From Lachnospiraceae bacterium (GTDB lineage Bacteria > Bacillota > Clostridia > Lachnospirales > Lachnospiraceae), in contig JAFSIS010000054.1 of the NCBI GenBank assembly GCA_017439665.1, positions 1-52,802 of the forward strand: a DNA stretch of 52,802 bases, in the 5' to 3' direction. A program made the translations under genes and the position numbers. How positions within the stretch are numbered: position 1 is the first letter of the stretch; each line of letters starts with the position of its first letter. This document shows positions 34,870-44,683 of this stretch, piece by piece. The notes beneath the pieces were generated by a model. That model saw only the letters and a list, made by a program, of their open reading frames with translations. It did no database searches and was not told where the DNA came from.

Positions 34870-36318
34870 GTGAAGAAGATATTATTTGTTGCATCGGAAG
34901 GTGTACCGTTTATCAAAACAGGCGGACTGGCTGACGTAGTAGGTTCCTTACCCAAATGTATTGACAAGGAATATTACGATGTAAGAGTGATCATTCCCAA
35001 ATATACCTGCATGAAACAGGAATGGAAGGATAAGCTGATCTATAAGAACCATTTTTATATGGATTTTCATTGGAGAAACGTCTATGTGGGTATTCTTGAG
35101 GCCGAGGTGGATGGTATTACCTACTACTTTATTGATAACGAGGGTTATTTCGGTGGATTCCGCCCCTATGGAGATGACGTTTTGTATGAAATTGAGAAGT
35201 TTGCTTTCTTTTCCAAAGCGGCACTTTCTGCACTTCCCGTTATTGGCTTTAAGCCGGATCTGATCCACTGCCATGACTGGCAGACCGGTCTGATTCCTGT
35301 TTATCTGAAGGAGCGCTTTGAAAACGGAGAATTTTTCCGGGGAATCAAAACGGTAATGACCATACATAATCTGAAATTCCAGGGAAGATGGAATGTGAAG
35401 GACGTCAAGGAGATTACCGGCCTTCCGGACTATTTCTTCACTGCAGATAAGCTGGAATGCTATAAGGATGCCAACCTGTTAAAGGGTGGCCTGGTGTATG
35501 CGGATGCCATTACCACGGTAAGCAGTACCTATGCAGAAGAGATCAAGACAGACTTTTACGGAGAAGGTCTGAACGGTCTGTTGAATGCCAGAAGCAAGGA
35601 TCTGAGAGGAATCGTCAATGGTATCGACTATGATGCTTTTAATCCGGAGACAGATCCCTATATTGCCAGAAACTATAACGCGGTCAACTTCCGAAAGGAG
35701 AAAATGAAGAATAAAAAGGCTCTGCAGGAAGAACTGGGACTGGAAGTGGATGATAAGAGATTTATGATCGGCATCGTGTCCCGCCTGACGGATCAAAAGG
35801 GCTTTGATCTGATCGCCTATGTCATGGATGAGCTGTGCCAGGATGCTGTGCAGATCGTAGTTTTGGGAACCGGAGAAGAGCAATATGAGAATATGTTCAG
35901 ACATTTTGACTGGAAGTATGGCAATAAGGTAAGTGCACACATTTACTACTCAGAGGAAAAATCCCATAAGATTTACGCCTCCTGTGATGCTTTTCTGATG
36001 CCGTCTCTGTTCGAGCCCTGCGGTCTCAGTCAGCTCATGGCCCTGCGTTACGGTACGGTACCCATCGTCAGGGAGACCGGCGGTCTGAAGGATACGGTTG
36101 AGCCCTATAATGAGTATGAGAGCAAGGGCACCGGCTTCAGCTTTGTCAATTACAATGCCCATGAAATGTTGACGGCTGTCCGCTACGCAGAGCGTATTTA
36201 CTACGATAAAAAGAGAGAGTGGAATAAGATTGTTGACCGTGCCATGGCAACAGATTTTTCCTGGGAGGTTTCTGCGAAGAAGTATCAGGAGATGTACGAC
36301 TGGCTGATTGGTTATTAA
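34870..36318 (+). CDS. glgA: Glycogen synthase (ADP-glucose type)
   Basis: A GT5 glycosyltransferase that extends alpha-1,4-glucan from ADP-glucose. The 482-residue protein begins KKILFVASEGVPFIKTGGLADVVGSLPK, containing the ADP-glucose-binding KTGGL motif. The C-terminal Rossmann half has GIVSRLTDQKGFDLI and PSLFEPCGLSQLMALRYG with the acidic catalytic region. The start is GTG at 34870 after GTGAGGAATT. No other glycogen gene is adjacent in the window. Glycogen is a common store in spore-forming Clostridia. Confidence 0.94.
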   Translation: MKKILFVASEGVPFIKTGGLADVVGSLPKCIDKEYYDVRVIIPKYTCMKQEWKDKLIYKNHFYMDFHWRNVYVGILEAEVDGITYYFIDNEGYFGGFRPYGDDVLYEIEKFAFFSKAALSALPVIGFKPDLIHCHDWQTGLIPVYLKERFENGEFFRGIKTVMTIHNLKFQGRWNVKDVKEITGLPDYFFTADKLECYKDANLLKGGLVYADAITTVSSTYAEEIKTDFYGEGLNGLLNARSKDLRGIVNGIDYDAFNPETDPYIARNYNAVNFRKEKMKNKKALQEELGLEVDDKRFMIGIVSRLTDQKGFDLIAYVMDELCQDAVQIVVLGTGEEQYENMFRHFDWKYGNKVSAHIYYSEEKSHKIYASCDAFLMPSLFEPCGLSQLMALRYGTVPIVRETGGLKDTVEPYNEYESKGTGFSFVNYNAHEMLTAVRYAERIYYDKKREWNKIVDRAMATDFSWEVSAKKYQEMYDWLIGY

Positions 36319-36327
36319 GCAAGATAG

Positions 36328-36368
36328 ACTCCTTCAGCAGCTGGAGAGCTTACCGGCTGTGAAGGAGT
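36328..36368 (+). terminator. Hairpin after glgA, possible terminator
   Basis: ACTCCTTCA pairs with TGAAGGAGT, with an inner CAGC/GCTG; the tail TTTGTTA is a weak T-tract. Confidence 0.45.
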
Positions 36369-36401
36369 TTGTTACGTTAGAAAAAGAAAGGAAGAATACG
36401 G

Positions 36402-39400
36402 TTGTTACCAATGATGAAAAAAATTGCGGCGTTTCTATTATGCCTTTGTCTTTTAGGAAATATGGGAATTACTGCTCTGGCGGCAGAGGGTCCGGATGAG
36501 GGCTATCTGGAATATGCCGATTATGCTGCAGAGGAGCTTGCACTGCTGGCAGAAGAAAAGGATATGCTGGCAATCGTCTATATGACCAACAGTTATTCAG
36601 TAAAGAGTGGAGCCGGAATACAAACAGAGACGGTAGCCTCTTTGACAACTGCTCACACGGTGCAGGTGTTGGGAATGGAAGTGGAATGGGTCTGGATGGA
36701 GGAATGGGAGGAATATTTGCCCAGAGTCTGGTACCGGGTTCAGTTTTACCAGGGGGATGAGCTGTTTTCGGGCTATATCGAGGAAAGCTATCTTGCTTAT
36801 TCCGATGAAGAACTGATTCAGTGGAAGCAGCAGTATTTTTCTCTCTTTCCGGGGGATAATGTGAGCCTTTTGTCGGAGGAAACGGATTACAGTGATGTCC
36901 GGCAGTTTCCAACCAGTTATCAGGTTTATTTAAAAAAATTGAAGGATGCTCATCCTAACTGGATCTTTGTACCCATGAACATAAACCGGGACTGGGAAAC
37001 CTGCGTCCGTGAACAGCTGGGAAGCTATAGCTGGATCTATCGTACTCAGCCGGCCCAGTACCGTGGTTCAAAAATCAACAGCAGCTGGTATTATGCCAGT
37101 TATGAAGGAATTTCCTACTATATGGATCCCCGGAATTTCCTGACGGAGAAAAATATTTTCCAGTTTGAGCAGAATACCTACAATGCTTCCTATCATACTC
37201 AGGAAGCCCTGCAGAGCTTTCTTAGTAATACCTTTATGTCGGGGATCATACCAGGGGACAGTGAAGGACGGACCTATGCCTATACCCTTTGGGCCTCCGG
37301 TAAGGACAGGATGCTGAGTCCCTTTAATCTGGCAGCCCGTGTCATTCAGGAGCAGGGAGTGCAGGGAAATTCAGCCATGATTTCCGGAACCTATTCCGGC
37401 TTTGAGGGTTATTACAATTATTATAATATCAGTGCTAATGGAACCACCAATGCGGAGGTGTTGAAAAATGGTCTGACCTATGCCAAAAAAGCAGGATGGA
37501 ATACCCGGTATAAGTCTTTATACGAAGGTGCTGCTTTTATCGGCAACAATTATATCCTCAGAGGGCAGGATACTCTTTACCTGCAGAAATTTGATGTAGA
37601 AAAGAGCCGGGGAGATCTTCATCAGTATATGCAGAACATCATGGCTCCCTATACAGAGGGACGTTCCATGCAGAGTATGTATGCATCCGCAGGGTCACTT
37701 GACAGTGCCTTTGTCTTTAAGATTCCGGTATTTAAAAATATGCCGGGAGCTAACTATACCATGACACCGGCCACCCTTTCCCTGGAAAAAGGAAAGACCG
37801 CTGCCCTGAGCCTGAAGTGTAACGATGTAGTAGTTGCCCAGCCCCAGGATGTGGTTTCTTTTTCCACCGATAATCCAAAAGTAGCTGAGGTTTCAGCCGA
37901 TGGAGTGATCACAGCGAAAGGAAGCGGAGAAACGGTTGTCCGTGCAGTGATTCAAACTGGTGACGGTCAGATAGAGCTGACAGCAAAGGTGAGTGTCTAT
38001 GCGCCTTTGCAGGGAATACAGCTAAATCAGCAGGAGGCAGAGCTTTATGTGGAAACCGAACTGACTGAACAGGAGGCAGTTTTAACTGAAGAGGGAAAGA
38101 CGGAATATCTGGATAAAGAAGACTGCCCTGCAGAAACTGTCCTCCAGGTACTCTATAAGCCGGAGGATACCACCGATGATCGCAGTGTAAAGTGGACGGT
38201 GGAGGATGAGACTATCCTCACCCTTAAGGAGGATGAAAGCGATCCTTCCAGGGCCATTATTCGTGCCAAGGCGGGTGGAACAACCATTGTAACCGCCCAG
38301 GTAGGAAAATATAGTGCCAAATGCCGGGTAACCGTAAGGATTCCCGTGGAACAGGTCTCTTTTAGTGTTACCTTTAAGGCAGAAGACGGAAGTGATCTGC
38401 TGACAGCAAAAGGAACCTATGGACAGAGTCTGGAACATCTGGAAGCAGGACAGGAGGAAATCAGCTGGACTCTCCACAAAGAAGGAAGTGTTTTCCTTGG
38501 CTGGTATACCAAAGAGAATGGGCAGGGAGATGCGGTTACGGCAGAAACCATTCTTTACGGTGATCTGACGGTCTATCCTTATTTTATAGAAGAAAAAAAG
38601 GAAGATGAAGAAGAAGAGTTTGTGGTAAAGCCTCTGGGAAGTTTTTCCTATACAGGAGCCGATCTGGAACCAGAGGTGGAGGTGTATGATGGAAATACGA
38701 AACTGACTGAAGGGGTGGATTATACCTTAAGCTATGCCAATAACCGTAATGTCAGCATAGAAGCAGGGGAAGATAAGCAGCCTCAGGTCATTGTAAAAGG
38801 GCGGGGATCCTATAATGAAACGGTGATTCAGACCTTTACGATTCTGCCCAGGGATATTGGTCATAAGGAGATTTCCGTCTCTGATTTAGTGACGGTTTAT
38901 ACAGGAAAGATCCAGAAGCTAAAACCGGAAATCAAAGATAATAACCGGACTTTACAATTAAACCAGGATTACATCCTGGAATATCCACAGGAGGAAGACG
39001 GGGTCTATCTTGAGTCAGGAACCTACGAAATTCTCATTCGGGGAACAGGGAATTACTCCGGAAGCAGAAGTGCTTATCTGACCATCAGTAAGCGGGTTTC
39101 ACTTTCTTCGGTCACTGTAGAGAAGTTTTCGGATATGACCTATGCCGGCGGAGAGGAATGCAGGCAGGCACTGGTTCTTGTCTATGAGGGAAAGACTCTG
39201 GTGGAAGGGCAGGATTACTCGGTTAGTTACAGTAATAACAGAGAGGCAGGAAAGGCCACCGTGACCATTACCGGACAGGGAAGCTACCAGGGGAGCATTA
39301 CCAGAACCTTCAATATTTTACCTTATGATATGGAAGCCAATTCTCTTACCTGGCAGTCAGAAGAGGGAAAAGAGGAACCGGCTCTGTCCCTTTCTGGCGA

Positions 39401-40574
39401 GAAAATTACGCTGGTCTACGATAAGGATGGGGTGAAGCCACAGGTAACCCTTAGCTTTAAAGGAGAGCCTCTGACTGCCGGAAAGGACTATCAGCTTTCC
39501 TGGAAAAATCATACAGCTGTGGGCAATCCCGAGAGTAAGAATCCTCCCACCATTGTGATCACCGGTAAGGGGAATTTTGAAGGAACCCTGACCAGAACCT
39601 TTACGATTTTGACGAAGGATATTGCCCGGATAAATATTACCGCAAAGGATGTAAAATTTAAAAACAGGACAGGCTTTTGTTTTGTAGAGCCGGTATTAAA
39701 GGACAGTAGTGGAAGAACATTGAAGGCAGGTACGGACTATCAGGCAGAATTACTCTATACCTATGAAACGGATGTGGTTTTGCAAAATGGAGTTGTTCGC
39801 CGGGCAGGTGATGTGGTAGAAAAAAATGATATTCCCACACCGGGAGAAAAAAAGGATGCGCGAATTCGGATAACCGTTCAGGGCATGGGAAATTACAGTG
39901 GAACTACTTATTGTACCTATGCTGTTCTGGAAAGTAGCTCCTGGATCGATGAAGTGACAAACAGCTTTTCTCAAAGTACCCCCTTACCTGATTCTTCCGG
40001 CGGGAATAAGGTAGAGACAGAGAAGGATGCAACGGAAAACAGATCAGACAATGAAACCGGGAAGCCGGCAAATAGTGAAGCAGGAAAGCAGACAGAAAGT
40101 GAAGCAGGAAAGCCGGCAAATAGTGATGCAGGAAAGCCAGCAGAAAGTGAAGCAGGAAGGCAGACAAATAGTGATGCAGGGAAGCAGACAAATAGTGAAG
40201 CAGGAAAGCAGACAGACGGTGAAACTGGAAAGCCGGCAGAAAGTGAAGCTGGAAAGCAGACAGACAGTGAAGCTGGCAGAAAACCGGAGGCTCAGCAAGA
40301 AGCAGTGACGGAAGTAAAGCAAGGTGCATCCAACACAATTGGGACACAGACCGGAGGCTACACCGGTGGGACAGAACAGGAAACCATCGAAGAGTCGGGA
40401 AATGGAAGCTCACAGGCCGAGTCCCCTGACCGGAAAGAAGATACGGTTAATTTCAGTAAAGAAGAACAGGCTGAAACAGGCGAAGGCTATACGGTAGTAG
40501 GTACTATGCTGGGAAGCTGTCTGTCATCTATACTTAGTCGTGCTGTGGAGGAGCTGTACAGCGTTTTGAACTAA
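36402..40574 (+). CDS. Large secreted glucosaminidase-like protein with Ig-like repeats and an 8-residue repeat tail
   Basis: A 1390-residue exported protein. Domains in order: signal peptide (about 1-28, ending ALA); an SH3-like region (about 55-150); a GH73-type N-acetylglucosaminidase domain (about 170-430) with putative catalytic Glu317 in AARVIQEQG and the YYNYYNISANG motif; two bacterial Ig-like (BIG2) domains (about 455-650); and an InlB-type B-repeat near FLGWYTKENGQGD. Then come about five 75-residue Ig-like repeats, each with DY.. and a GxGxYxGt-type ending. A low-complexity tail has nine 8-residue repeats, and the last 50 residues end in a weakly hydrophobic segment. AGGAAG with a 7-base spacer supports the TTG at 36402. 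It probably remodels or binds peptidoglycan at the surface. Confidence 0.82.
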   Translation: MLPMMKKIAAFLLCLCLLGNMGITALAAEGPDEGYLEYADYAAEELALLAEEKDMLAIVYMTNSYSVKSGAGIQTETVASLTTAHTVQVLGMEVEWVWMEEWEEYLPRVWYRVQFYQGDELFSGYIEESYLAYSDEELIQWKQQYFSLFPGDNVSLLSEETDYSDVRQFPTSYQVYLKKLKDAHPNWIFVPMNINRDWETCVREQLGSYSWIYRTQPAQYRGSKINSSWYYASYEGISYYMDPRNFLTEKNIFQFEQNTYNASYHTQEALQSFLSNTFMSGIIPGDSEGRTYAYTLWASGKDRMLSPFNLAARVIQEQGVQGNSAMISGTYSGFEGYYNYYNISANGTTNAEVLKNGLTYAKKAGWNTRYKSLYEGAAFIGNNYILRGQDTLYLQKFDVEKSRGDLHQYMQNIMAPYTEGRSMQSMYASAGSLDSAFVFKIPVFKNMPGANYTMTPATLSLEKGKTAALSLKCNDVVVAQPQDVVSFSTDNPKVAEVSADGVITAKGSGETVVRAVIQTGDGQIELTAKVSVYAPLQGIQLNQQEAELYVETELTEQEAVLTEEGKTEYLDKEDCPAETVLQVLYKPEDTTDDRSVKWTVEDETILTLKEDESDPSRAIIRAKAGGTTIVTAQVGKYSAKCRVTVRIPVEQVSFSVTFKAEDGSDLLTAKGTYGQSLEHLEAGQEEISWTLHKEGSVFLGWYTKENGQGDAVTAETILYGDLTVYPYFIEEKKEDEEEEFVVKPLGSFSYTGADLEPEVEVYDGNTKLTEGVDYTLSYANNRNVSIEAGEDKQPQVIVKGRGSYNETVIQTFTILPRDIGHKEISVSDLVTVYTGKIQKLKPEIKDNNRTLQLNQDYILEYPQEEDGVYLESGTYEILIRGTGNYSGSRSAYLTISKRVSLSSVTVEKFSDMTYAGGEECRQALVLVYEGKTLVEGQDYSVSYSNNREAGKATVTITGQGSYQGSITRTFNILPYDMEANSLTWQSEEGKEEPALSLSGEKITLVYDKDGVKPQVTLSFKGEPLTAGKDYQLSWKNHTAVGNPESKNPPTIVITGKGNFEGTLTRTFTILTKDIARINITAKDVKFKNRTGFCFVEPVLKDSSGRTLKAGTDYQAELLYTYETDVVLQNGVVRRAGDVVEKNDIPTPGEKKDARIRITVQGMGNYSGTTYCTYAVLESSSWIDEVTNSFSQSTPLPDSSGGNKVETEKDATENRSDNETGKPANSEAGKQTESEAGKPANSDAGKPAESEAGRQTNSDAGKQTNSEAGKQTDGETGKPAESEAGKQTDSEAGRKPEAQQEAVTEVKQGASNTIGTQTGGYTGGTEQETIEESGNGSSQAESPDRKEDTVNFSKEEQAETGEGYTVVGTMLGSCLSSILSRAVEELYSVLN
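40059..40274 (+). repeat. Nine tandem 24-bp units inside the secreted protein gene
   Basis: Units of 24 bases encode GK-(PA/QT)-(N/E/D)-S-(E/D)-A, for example GKPANSEA and GKQTESEA. The units are diverged but in register, giving a polar, probably extended cell-wall spacer. Confidence 0.9.
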
Positions 40575-40712
40575 GGAAATGCTTTACTCAGCGTTTTCCT
40601 AACTTAAGAAAAAAATAATAAATGGATAAGAAAATCCTTTGCTATTCCCTGTTATAGTTGGCCATAGGTAAAATCAGAATAACTATTCAGGAAAATAAAG
40701 GGGAAGTGGAGA

Positions 40713-41765
40713 ATGAAAGAATTAAAAAATAAAGAAGTGATCATTGGCCTGGTTGTGATCATTATCCTGGGAATAATTGCTATTCTGCTGCTCGTCAGGA
40801 GAGAACTAAAGGAGCATCCCAAGATACAGCAGCCTGCCACTGAAAATACGGTGGAAAGTGATGTTCAGGAGGGCTGGTATCAGGAGGAAGCTTCTGAAGA
40901 AGCGGTTTTAGAAGAACAGGCTGAGGCTGTTCAGGAAGAGTCGGCAGAAGAGGAAAAGGCAGAGGAAGGAAGTGAAGAGGAAAAAGTCGTACAGAATGTC
41001 CTTAAGGTAGAGAATGCACAGAGTAATCCTTCTTCTAATAAGGATTTGTACAGTATTCTGGGAAAGGAAAATTATCAGGCAGCAGTATTGGTAGAACGTA
41101 AGACCGATGATGGCCAGTTAAAGGAGCTGTTTGAATTCTGGGATGCGTATAAAATGGAGTCGGTGGGTGACCTTATTCGCCTGGACAGAATCCGGGAAAT
41201 TTCAGCCACCTTAAATGGCACTAATAAATATTATTACTATGGTTCGGTGGATTCTCTGGGAAGACCCAGTGGAAGAGGCCTGGCAGTTTACGGAAATAAC
41301 ACCTATTACTGCGGGGAATGGAAGGAAGGCTTAAGAAGTGGCCAGGGGATGTGGCTTCAGATTGCTATCTATGATGAAGCCAATAAAAATCTCAATCAGG
41401 GAATCGTAGAGCATATGTATAATGGAAAATGGAGTAAGGATCTTCCCAACGGTCAGGGACAGGAGCATTTCAGCTTCGATTATGAGGTATTAGAGGTAGA
41501 AGATAAGATTATTGCCAATGTGATCGGTGATTTTAAGGATGGTTATTACCATGGAGATATGTATATCATGACCACGGACAGTAAGGGTAATACAAAGGAA
41601 TGGAACGGTGTCTGTAAAAATGGTGTATGGGATACTCTCCTGGAGGGGAGCCTTACCAAAGGTGTATGGCGCTCTACAGAAATGAACAGTGAACGACACT
41701 ACGATTATCACTTCATGTTTCCGGCAGACAATACTGATCAGGGTGTATACGGATTGAAGAAATAA
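40713..41765 (+). CDS. Membrane-anchored MORN-repeat protein
   Basis: A 350-residue protein with one N-terminal membrane helix (about residues 9-29, VIIGLVVIIILGIIAILLLV), a very acidic Glu-rich stalk (about 50-95), and an extracytoplasmic C-terminal domain. In that domain MORN-like units appear: YYYGSVDSLGRPSGRGLAVY, YYCGEWKEGLRSGQGMW, and MYNGKWSKDLPNGQGQEHF. MORN repeats form beta-hairpin ribbons that bind lipids or proteins; the exact role here is unknown. AAAGGGGAAGTGGAGA precedes the ATG. It starts a run of four same-strand genes (41784, 42375, 43439) of apparently unrelated types. Confidence 0.78.
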   Translation: MKELKNKEVIIGLVVIIILGIIAILLLVRRELKEHPKIQQPATENTVESDVQEGWYQEEASEEAVLEEQAEAVQEESAEEEKAEEGSEEEKVVQNVLKVENAQSNPSSNKDLYSILGKENYQAAVLVERKTDDGQLKELFEFWDAYKMESVGDLIRLDRIREISATLNGTNKYYYYGSVDSLGRPSGRGLAVYGNNTYYCGEWKEGLRSGQGMWLQIAIYDEANKNLNQGIVEHMYNGKWSKDLPNGQGQEHFSFDYEVLEVEDKIIANVIGDFKDGYYHGDMYIMTTDSKGNTKEWNGVCKNGVWDTLLEGSLTKGVWRSTEMNSERHYDYHFMFPADNTDQGVYGLKK

Positions 41766-41783
41766 TAAACGGAGGATATGGTT

Positions 41784-42371
41784 ATGGCAGCAAAAAGATG
41801 TATCATTACTATTGGAAGGGAATATGGAAGCGGAGGAAGGGAAATTGGTGAAAAGCTGGCAGAGAGACTGGGATTTTCTTTCTATGACCGGAATCTTCTC
41901 AATATGGCTGCCGAGCAAAGCGGAATCAGTGAAGACCAGTTTTCGGAGAAGGATGAGCGGGCAGAACGAAGATACTTTGCCTATGGGATGCAGAATCTCA
42001 GCGAGGAGCTTTTTCATTTTCAGTCTAAGATCATGCTGGAAAAGGCGAAGCAGGAATCCTGTGTCATCGTAGGAAGGTGCTCAGACGTTATTTTAAAGGG
42101 GTTTGCCCATTCCGTACATATTTTTATTTATGCAGATGAGGAGGATAAGATCATTCGGATCCGGGAGCGGAATAATCTGGACGAGGTTAAGGCCAGGAAG
42201 CTGATGCGGCAGACGGAGAAGATCAGAAGCTCCTATTATCAGTATTATACAGATACGGACTGGGGATGCAGAGATAACAAGGATTTATTGATCAACAGCA
42301 GCAGAACGGGAATTGACGGCGCAGTGGAGCTGATCATTTCCTACTTGAAAATCAGAGGATTAATTGATTAA
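41784..42371 (+). CDS. Cytidylate-kinase-like P-loop protein
   Basis: A 195-residue P-loop NTPase of the cytidylate-kinase-like family common in Clostridia. The nucleotide-binding segment is ITIGREYGSGGREIGEKLAERLGFSFYDRNLL, later followed by SCVIVGRCSDVILK and an Arg-rich lid (RIRERNNLDEVKARKLMRQTEK). It differs from housekeeping Cmk and has no proven substrate. GGAGG is two bases before the ATG at 41778 and eight before the ATG at 41784, so the latter is preferred. It lies 18 bases after the MORN gene, so it is in the same transcript. Confidence 0.85.
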   Translation: MAAKRCIITIGREYGSGGREIGEKLAERLGFSFYDRNLLNMAAEQSGISEDQFSEKDERAERRYFAYGMQNLSEELFHFQSKIMLEKAKQESCVIVGRCSDVILKGFAHSVHIFIYADEEDKIIRIRERNNLDEVKARKLMRQTEKIRSSYYQYYTDTDWGCRDNKDLLINSSRTGIDGAVELIISYLKIRGLID

Positions 42372-42374
42372 ATC

Positions 42375-43397
42375 ATGATCGTAAAAGAAGAAATCAGAAT
42401 TATACAAATGATCGTCCATATTTTGGATGCCACAGTGGGAATGCCGGTGCTATCCGATTCTCTTTTGGAATACGGCTCCGATTTCGGAGATTTTGTAAGG
42501 GAACATATCGGACGCCTGGCAGGAGGTGATGAGGCCAAGGACTGTGAATTTTACCAGAAGGAATCAGAGATCTATCAGTTGATCAGGGAGGGAATAGGAG
42601 ATAACTTTATTCCCATAAGCCATGAGATTGCCACACAGCTTTATGCGATTATGAACAGCAATATTGATATCCCTTCGGCAGACCTTCTGGTTGTACATTT
42701 CACCTGTGGACAGGGGGAATATCTGGCTCTGTTAAAAATGAATTTTAAATCCGGCTATACCCACAGGACGCTGGCAAAGGACGAAGGAAATGTCAATGAT
42801 ATCATTTCCTACAAGGCTGTACTGCCTACCCAGTCCCAGAGGCTGACAGAGGCAGCGATCATCGATCTGCACAGCCTGAAGCTTAAGGTGGTAGAGAAAA
42901 AATATGAGGTAAACGGAGAAAAGACTAACTACTTTTCCTATTTGTTTTTAAAATGCTCCAGTCAGCTTTCCCATAAGGCTAAGCTGAATATTGTTACTAA
43001 GGCTATTGATAAGGTACAGAAGGAAGGCCTGGGAGAGTGGCAGACCTGTGAGGCTGCCATGACGGCCAAGGCCATTATCCAGGAGGAGCTGGCTGAAAAG
43101 GGCGGCTTCGTGGTGGAGGAGCTGGCAGACCGGGTTTTTGAGGAGCAGGCAGATTTGCGGAATGCTTTTCAGGAGCAGATGGAAAAATATGATATGGTAC
43201 GTGAAGAGGTGGTGCCCCAGAGTGACACCACTACCAGAAAGTATCAGAAGCAGCATTTACTGACGGATACAGGAATAGAGATCAAGATCCCCATGGAACA
43301 GTATCGGGATAGCGGCAGTATAGAATTTATTACCAATGAAGACGGAACCATCTCCCTATTGATCAAAAATATTGAGCATTTAGAGGCAAAATATTAA
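42375..43397 (+). CDS. Nucleoid-associated protein (NA37/YejK family)
   Basis: A 340-residue soluble protein similar to the 37-kDa nucleoid-associated protein family. Visible elements are the opening EIRIIQMIVHILDATVGMPVLSD, LLVVHFTCGQGEYLALLKMNFK in the first half, and the C-terminal GIEIKIPMEQYRDSGSIEFITNEDGTISLLIKNI, which is typical. YejK-family proteins bind DNA, and some relatives occur in defence clusters, but no defence partners are present here. The ATG is only 3 bases after the previous stop with a weak ribosome binding site, which suggests translational coupling. Confidence 0.82.
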   Translation: MIVKEEIRIIQMIVHILDATVGMPVLSDSLLEYGSDFGDFVREHIGRLAGGDEAKDCEFYQKESEIYQLIREGIGDNFIPISHEIATQLYAIMNSNIDIPSADLLVVHFTCGQGEYLALLKMNFKSGYTHRTLAKDEGNVNDIISYKAVLPTQSQRLTEAAIIDLHSLKLKVVEKKYEVNGEKTNYFSYLFLKCSSQLSHKAKLNIVTKAIDKVQKEGLGEWQTCEAAMTAKAIIQEELAEKGGFVVEELADRVFEEQADLRNAFQEQMEKYDMVREEVVPQSDTTTRKYQKQHLLTDTGIEIKIPMEQYRDSGSIEFITNEDGTISLLIKNIEHLEAKY

Positions 43398-43438
43398 TTG
43401 TATAGCCAGATACTTAAGGGACAGGAGAGAGGAGTAGC

Positions 43439-44578
43439 TTGGAAAACATCATTGCTTACGTAGAACGATATCAGGATAAGGATTTTACGGCCATGCCCTT
43501 TAATGAGGTGGATGCCCTTGTACTGTCCCAGTTTATTTATATGAAGCTGGATGGTCTGGTGCCCCACCATCAGGACAGAAACCGGGTGGAACCCTTAAGA
43601 CTCTGCCATATGGCAGCCCTGATGGATGAGGAGAAGGTTTTTATTGACCAGCGGTATGAAAAGGATAATCGTGCCTTGCTTACAGCTATGCTGGGAAGTA
43701 TCCGGTTTGCGGATATGCAGATGCATTTTTATACCAATATTATCAGTGTAGTGGCAGAGACACAGTTTTCTGCCCTGACTGTTTTTTTGGAAAATGGCCC
43801 CACGGTTATCGTGTTTCGGGGAACCGATGAATCCCTGGTAGGCTGGAAGGAAGATTTTAATATGTGCTTTTCCAGGCCGGTAACCGGACAGGAGCTGAGT
43901 GCCAGATATCTGGATCAGGTAGGAAGAGAGATTCCCGGTGATTTTATCGTTACAGGGCACTCCAAAGGAGGAAACTTTGCAGTATATGCCTCCATGAACG
44001 TGGAGGAAGCCATTCAGAGCAGGATCAGTCAGGTATATAGTTTCGATGGACCGGGCTTTCGTCCGGAGATTCTGGCCAGCGTGGATTTCGAAAAGATCAG
44101 GGACAGGATCGTGAAGTTTCTGCCTCATTCCTGTGTGGTGGGAATGCTCCTTCAAAGCCAGGAGCCTTACCGGGTGGTGGAATGTGCCAGCGTAGGCTTT
44201 ATGCAGCATAACCCTTATAACTGGCAGATTGAAGAAGATCACTTCAGGGAAATGGAGGATGTGGCTGACGGAAGCAAGATTTTTAATGAAACCATCAACC
44301 AGTGGCTGTTGTCTCTCAATGAGGAGGAGCTTCATGGTTTTGCAGAGATATGGTATGAAATTGCCAAAACGGCCCATGTAAAGAATCTGCTGGAGGTGGC
44401 TGCAGCACCGCGAAAGACTATGCAGGATATCTGGGAAGCCGCAAAGGAGCTGGATGGAGAGAAGAAAGAGATGGCAAAGAAGCTTATGATAAGTCTTTTG
44501 GCACTCTCCCGGGAGAACATGCGTAATGCCCGCAAACAGGAGAAGGAACAGAAAAAGAACAAAGCCCTGAAAACGTGA
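43439..44578 (+). CDS. Mbeg1-like alpha/beta hydrolase (DUF2974)
   Basis: A 379-residue alpha/beta hydrolase. The nucleophile elbow reads DFIVTGHSKGGNFAVYAS (Ser in GHSKGG); upstream is VIVFRGTDESLVGWKEDFNM, which forms the oxyanion/lid region, and downstream SFDGPGFRPEIL supplies a likely acid. The C-terminal 80 residues are helical and Lys-rich. It is a probable intracellular lipase or esterase; the substrate is unknown. The start is TTG at 43439 after GAGAGGAG. The stop codon lies in the loop of its own terminator. Confidence 0.85.
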   Translation: MENIIAYVERYQDKDFTAMPFNEVDALVLSQFIYMKLDGLVPHHQDRNRVEPLRLCHMAALMDEEKVFIDQRYEKDNRALLTAMLGSIRFADMQMHFYTNIISVVAETQFSALTVFLENGPTVIVFRGTDESLVGWKEDFNMCFSRPVTGQELSARYLDQVGREIPGDFIVTGHSKGGNFAVYASMNVEEAIQSRISQVYSFDGPGFRPEILASVDFEKIRDRIVKFLPHSCVVGMLLQSQEPYRVVECASVGFMQHNPYNWQIEEDHFREMEDVADGSKIFNETINQWLLSLNEEELHGFAEIWYEIAKTAHVKNLLEVAAAPRKTMQDIWEAAKELDGEKKEMAKKLMISLLALSRENMRNARKQEKEQKKNKALKT

Positions 44579-44595
44579 GTTTTCAGGGCTTTTTA
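44563..44595 (+). terminator. Terminator overlapping the end of the Mbeg1-like gene
   Basis: AGCCCTGAAAAC and GTTTTCAGGGCT pair perfectly around GTGA, with a TTTTT tail. The TGA stop is inside the loop. Confidence 0.92.
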
Positions 44596-44683
44596 GTGAA
44601 AATTGCTGCAAAATAATCCATGGTAGTAATAGTTCAAATTTTCGATGAAAATGGAAATTTAATTGAGACTGTTTTGAGGATAG

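Noticed and set aside
40059..40274. A CRISPR array
   Set aside because: The repeats are 24-bp tandem units without spacers, in frame inside a large coding region.
40027..40322. Long open frames on both strands over the repeat tail of the secreted protein
   Set aside because: They come from the 24-bp repeats, which keep other frames open; composition is not protein-like.
43439..44611. A 338-codon frame on the minus strand opposite the Mbeg1-like gene
   Set aside because: It is the antisense shadow of a well-supported hydrolase and has no recognisable motif or ribosome binding site.
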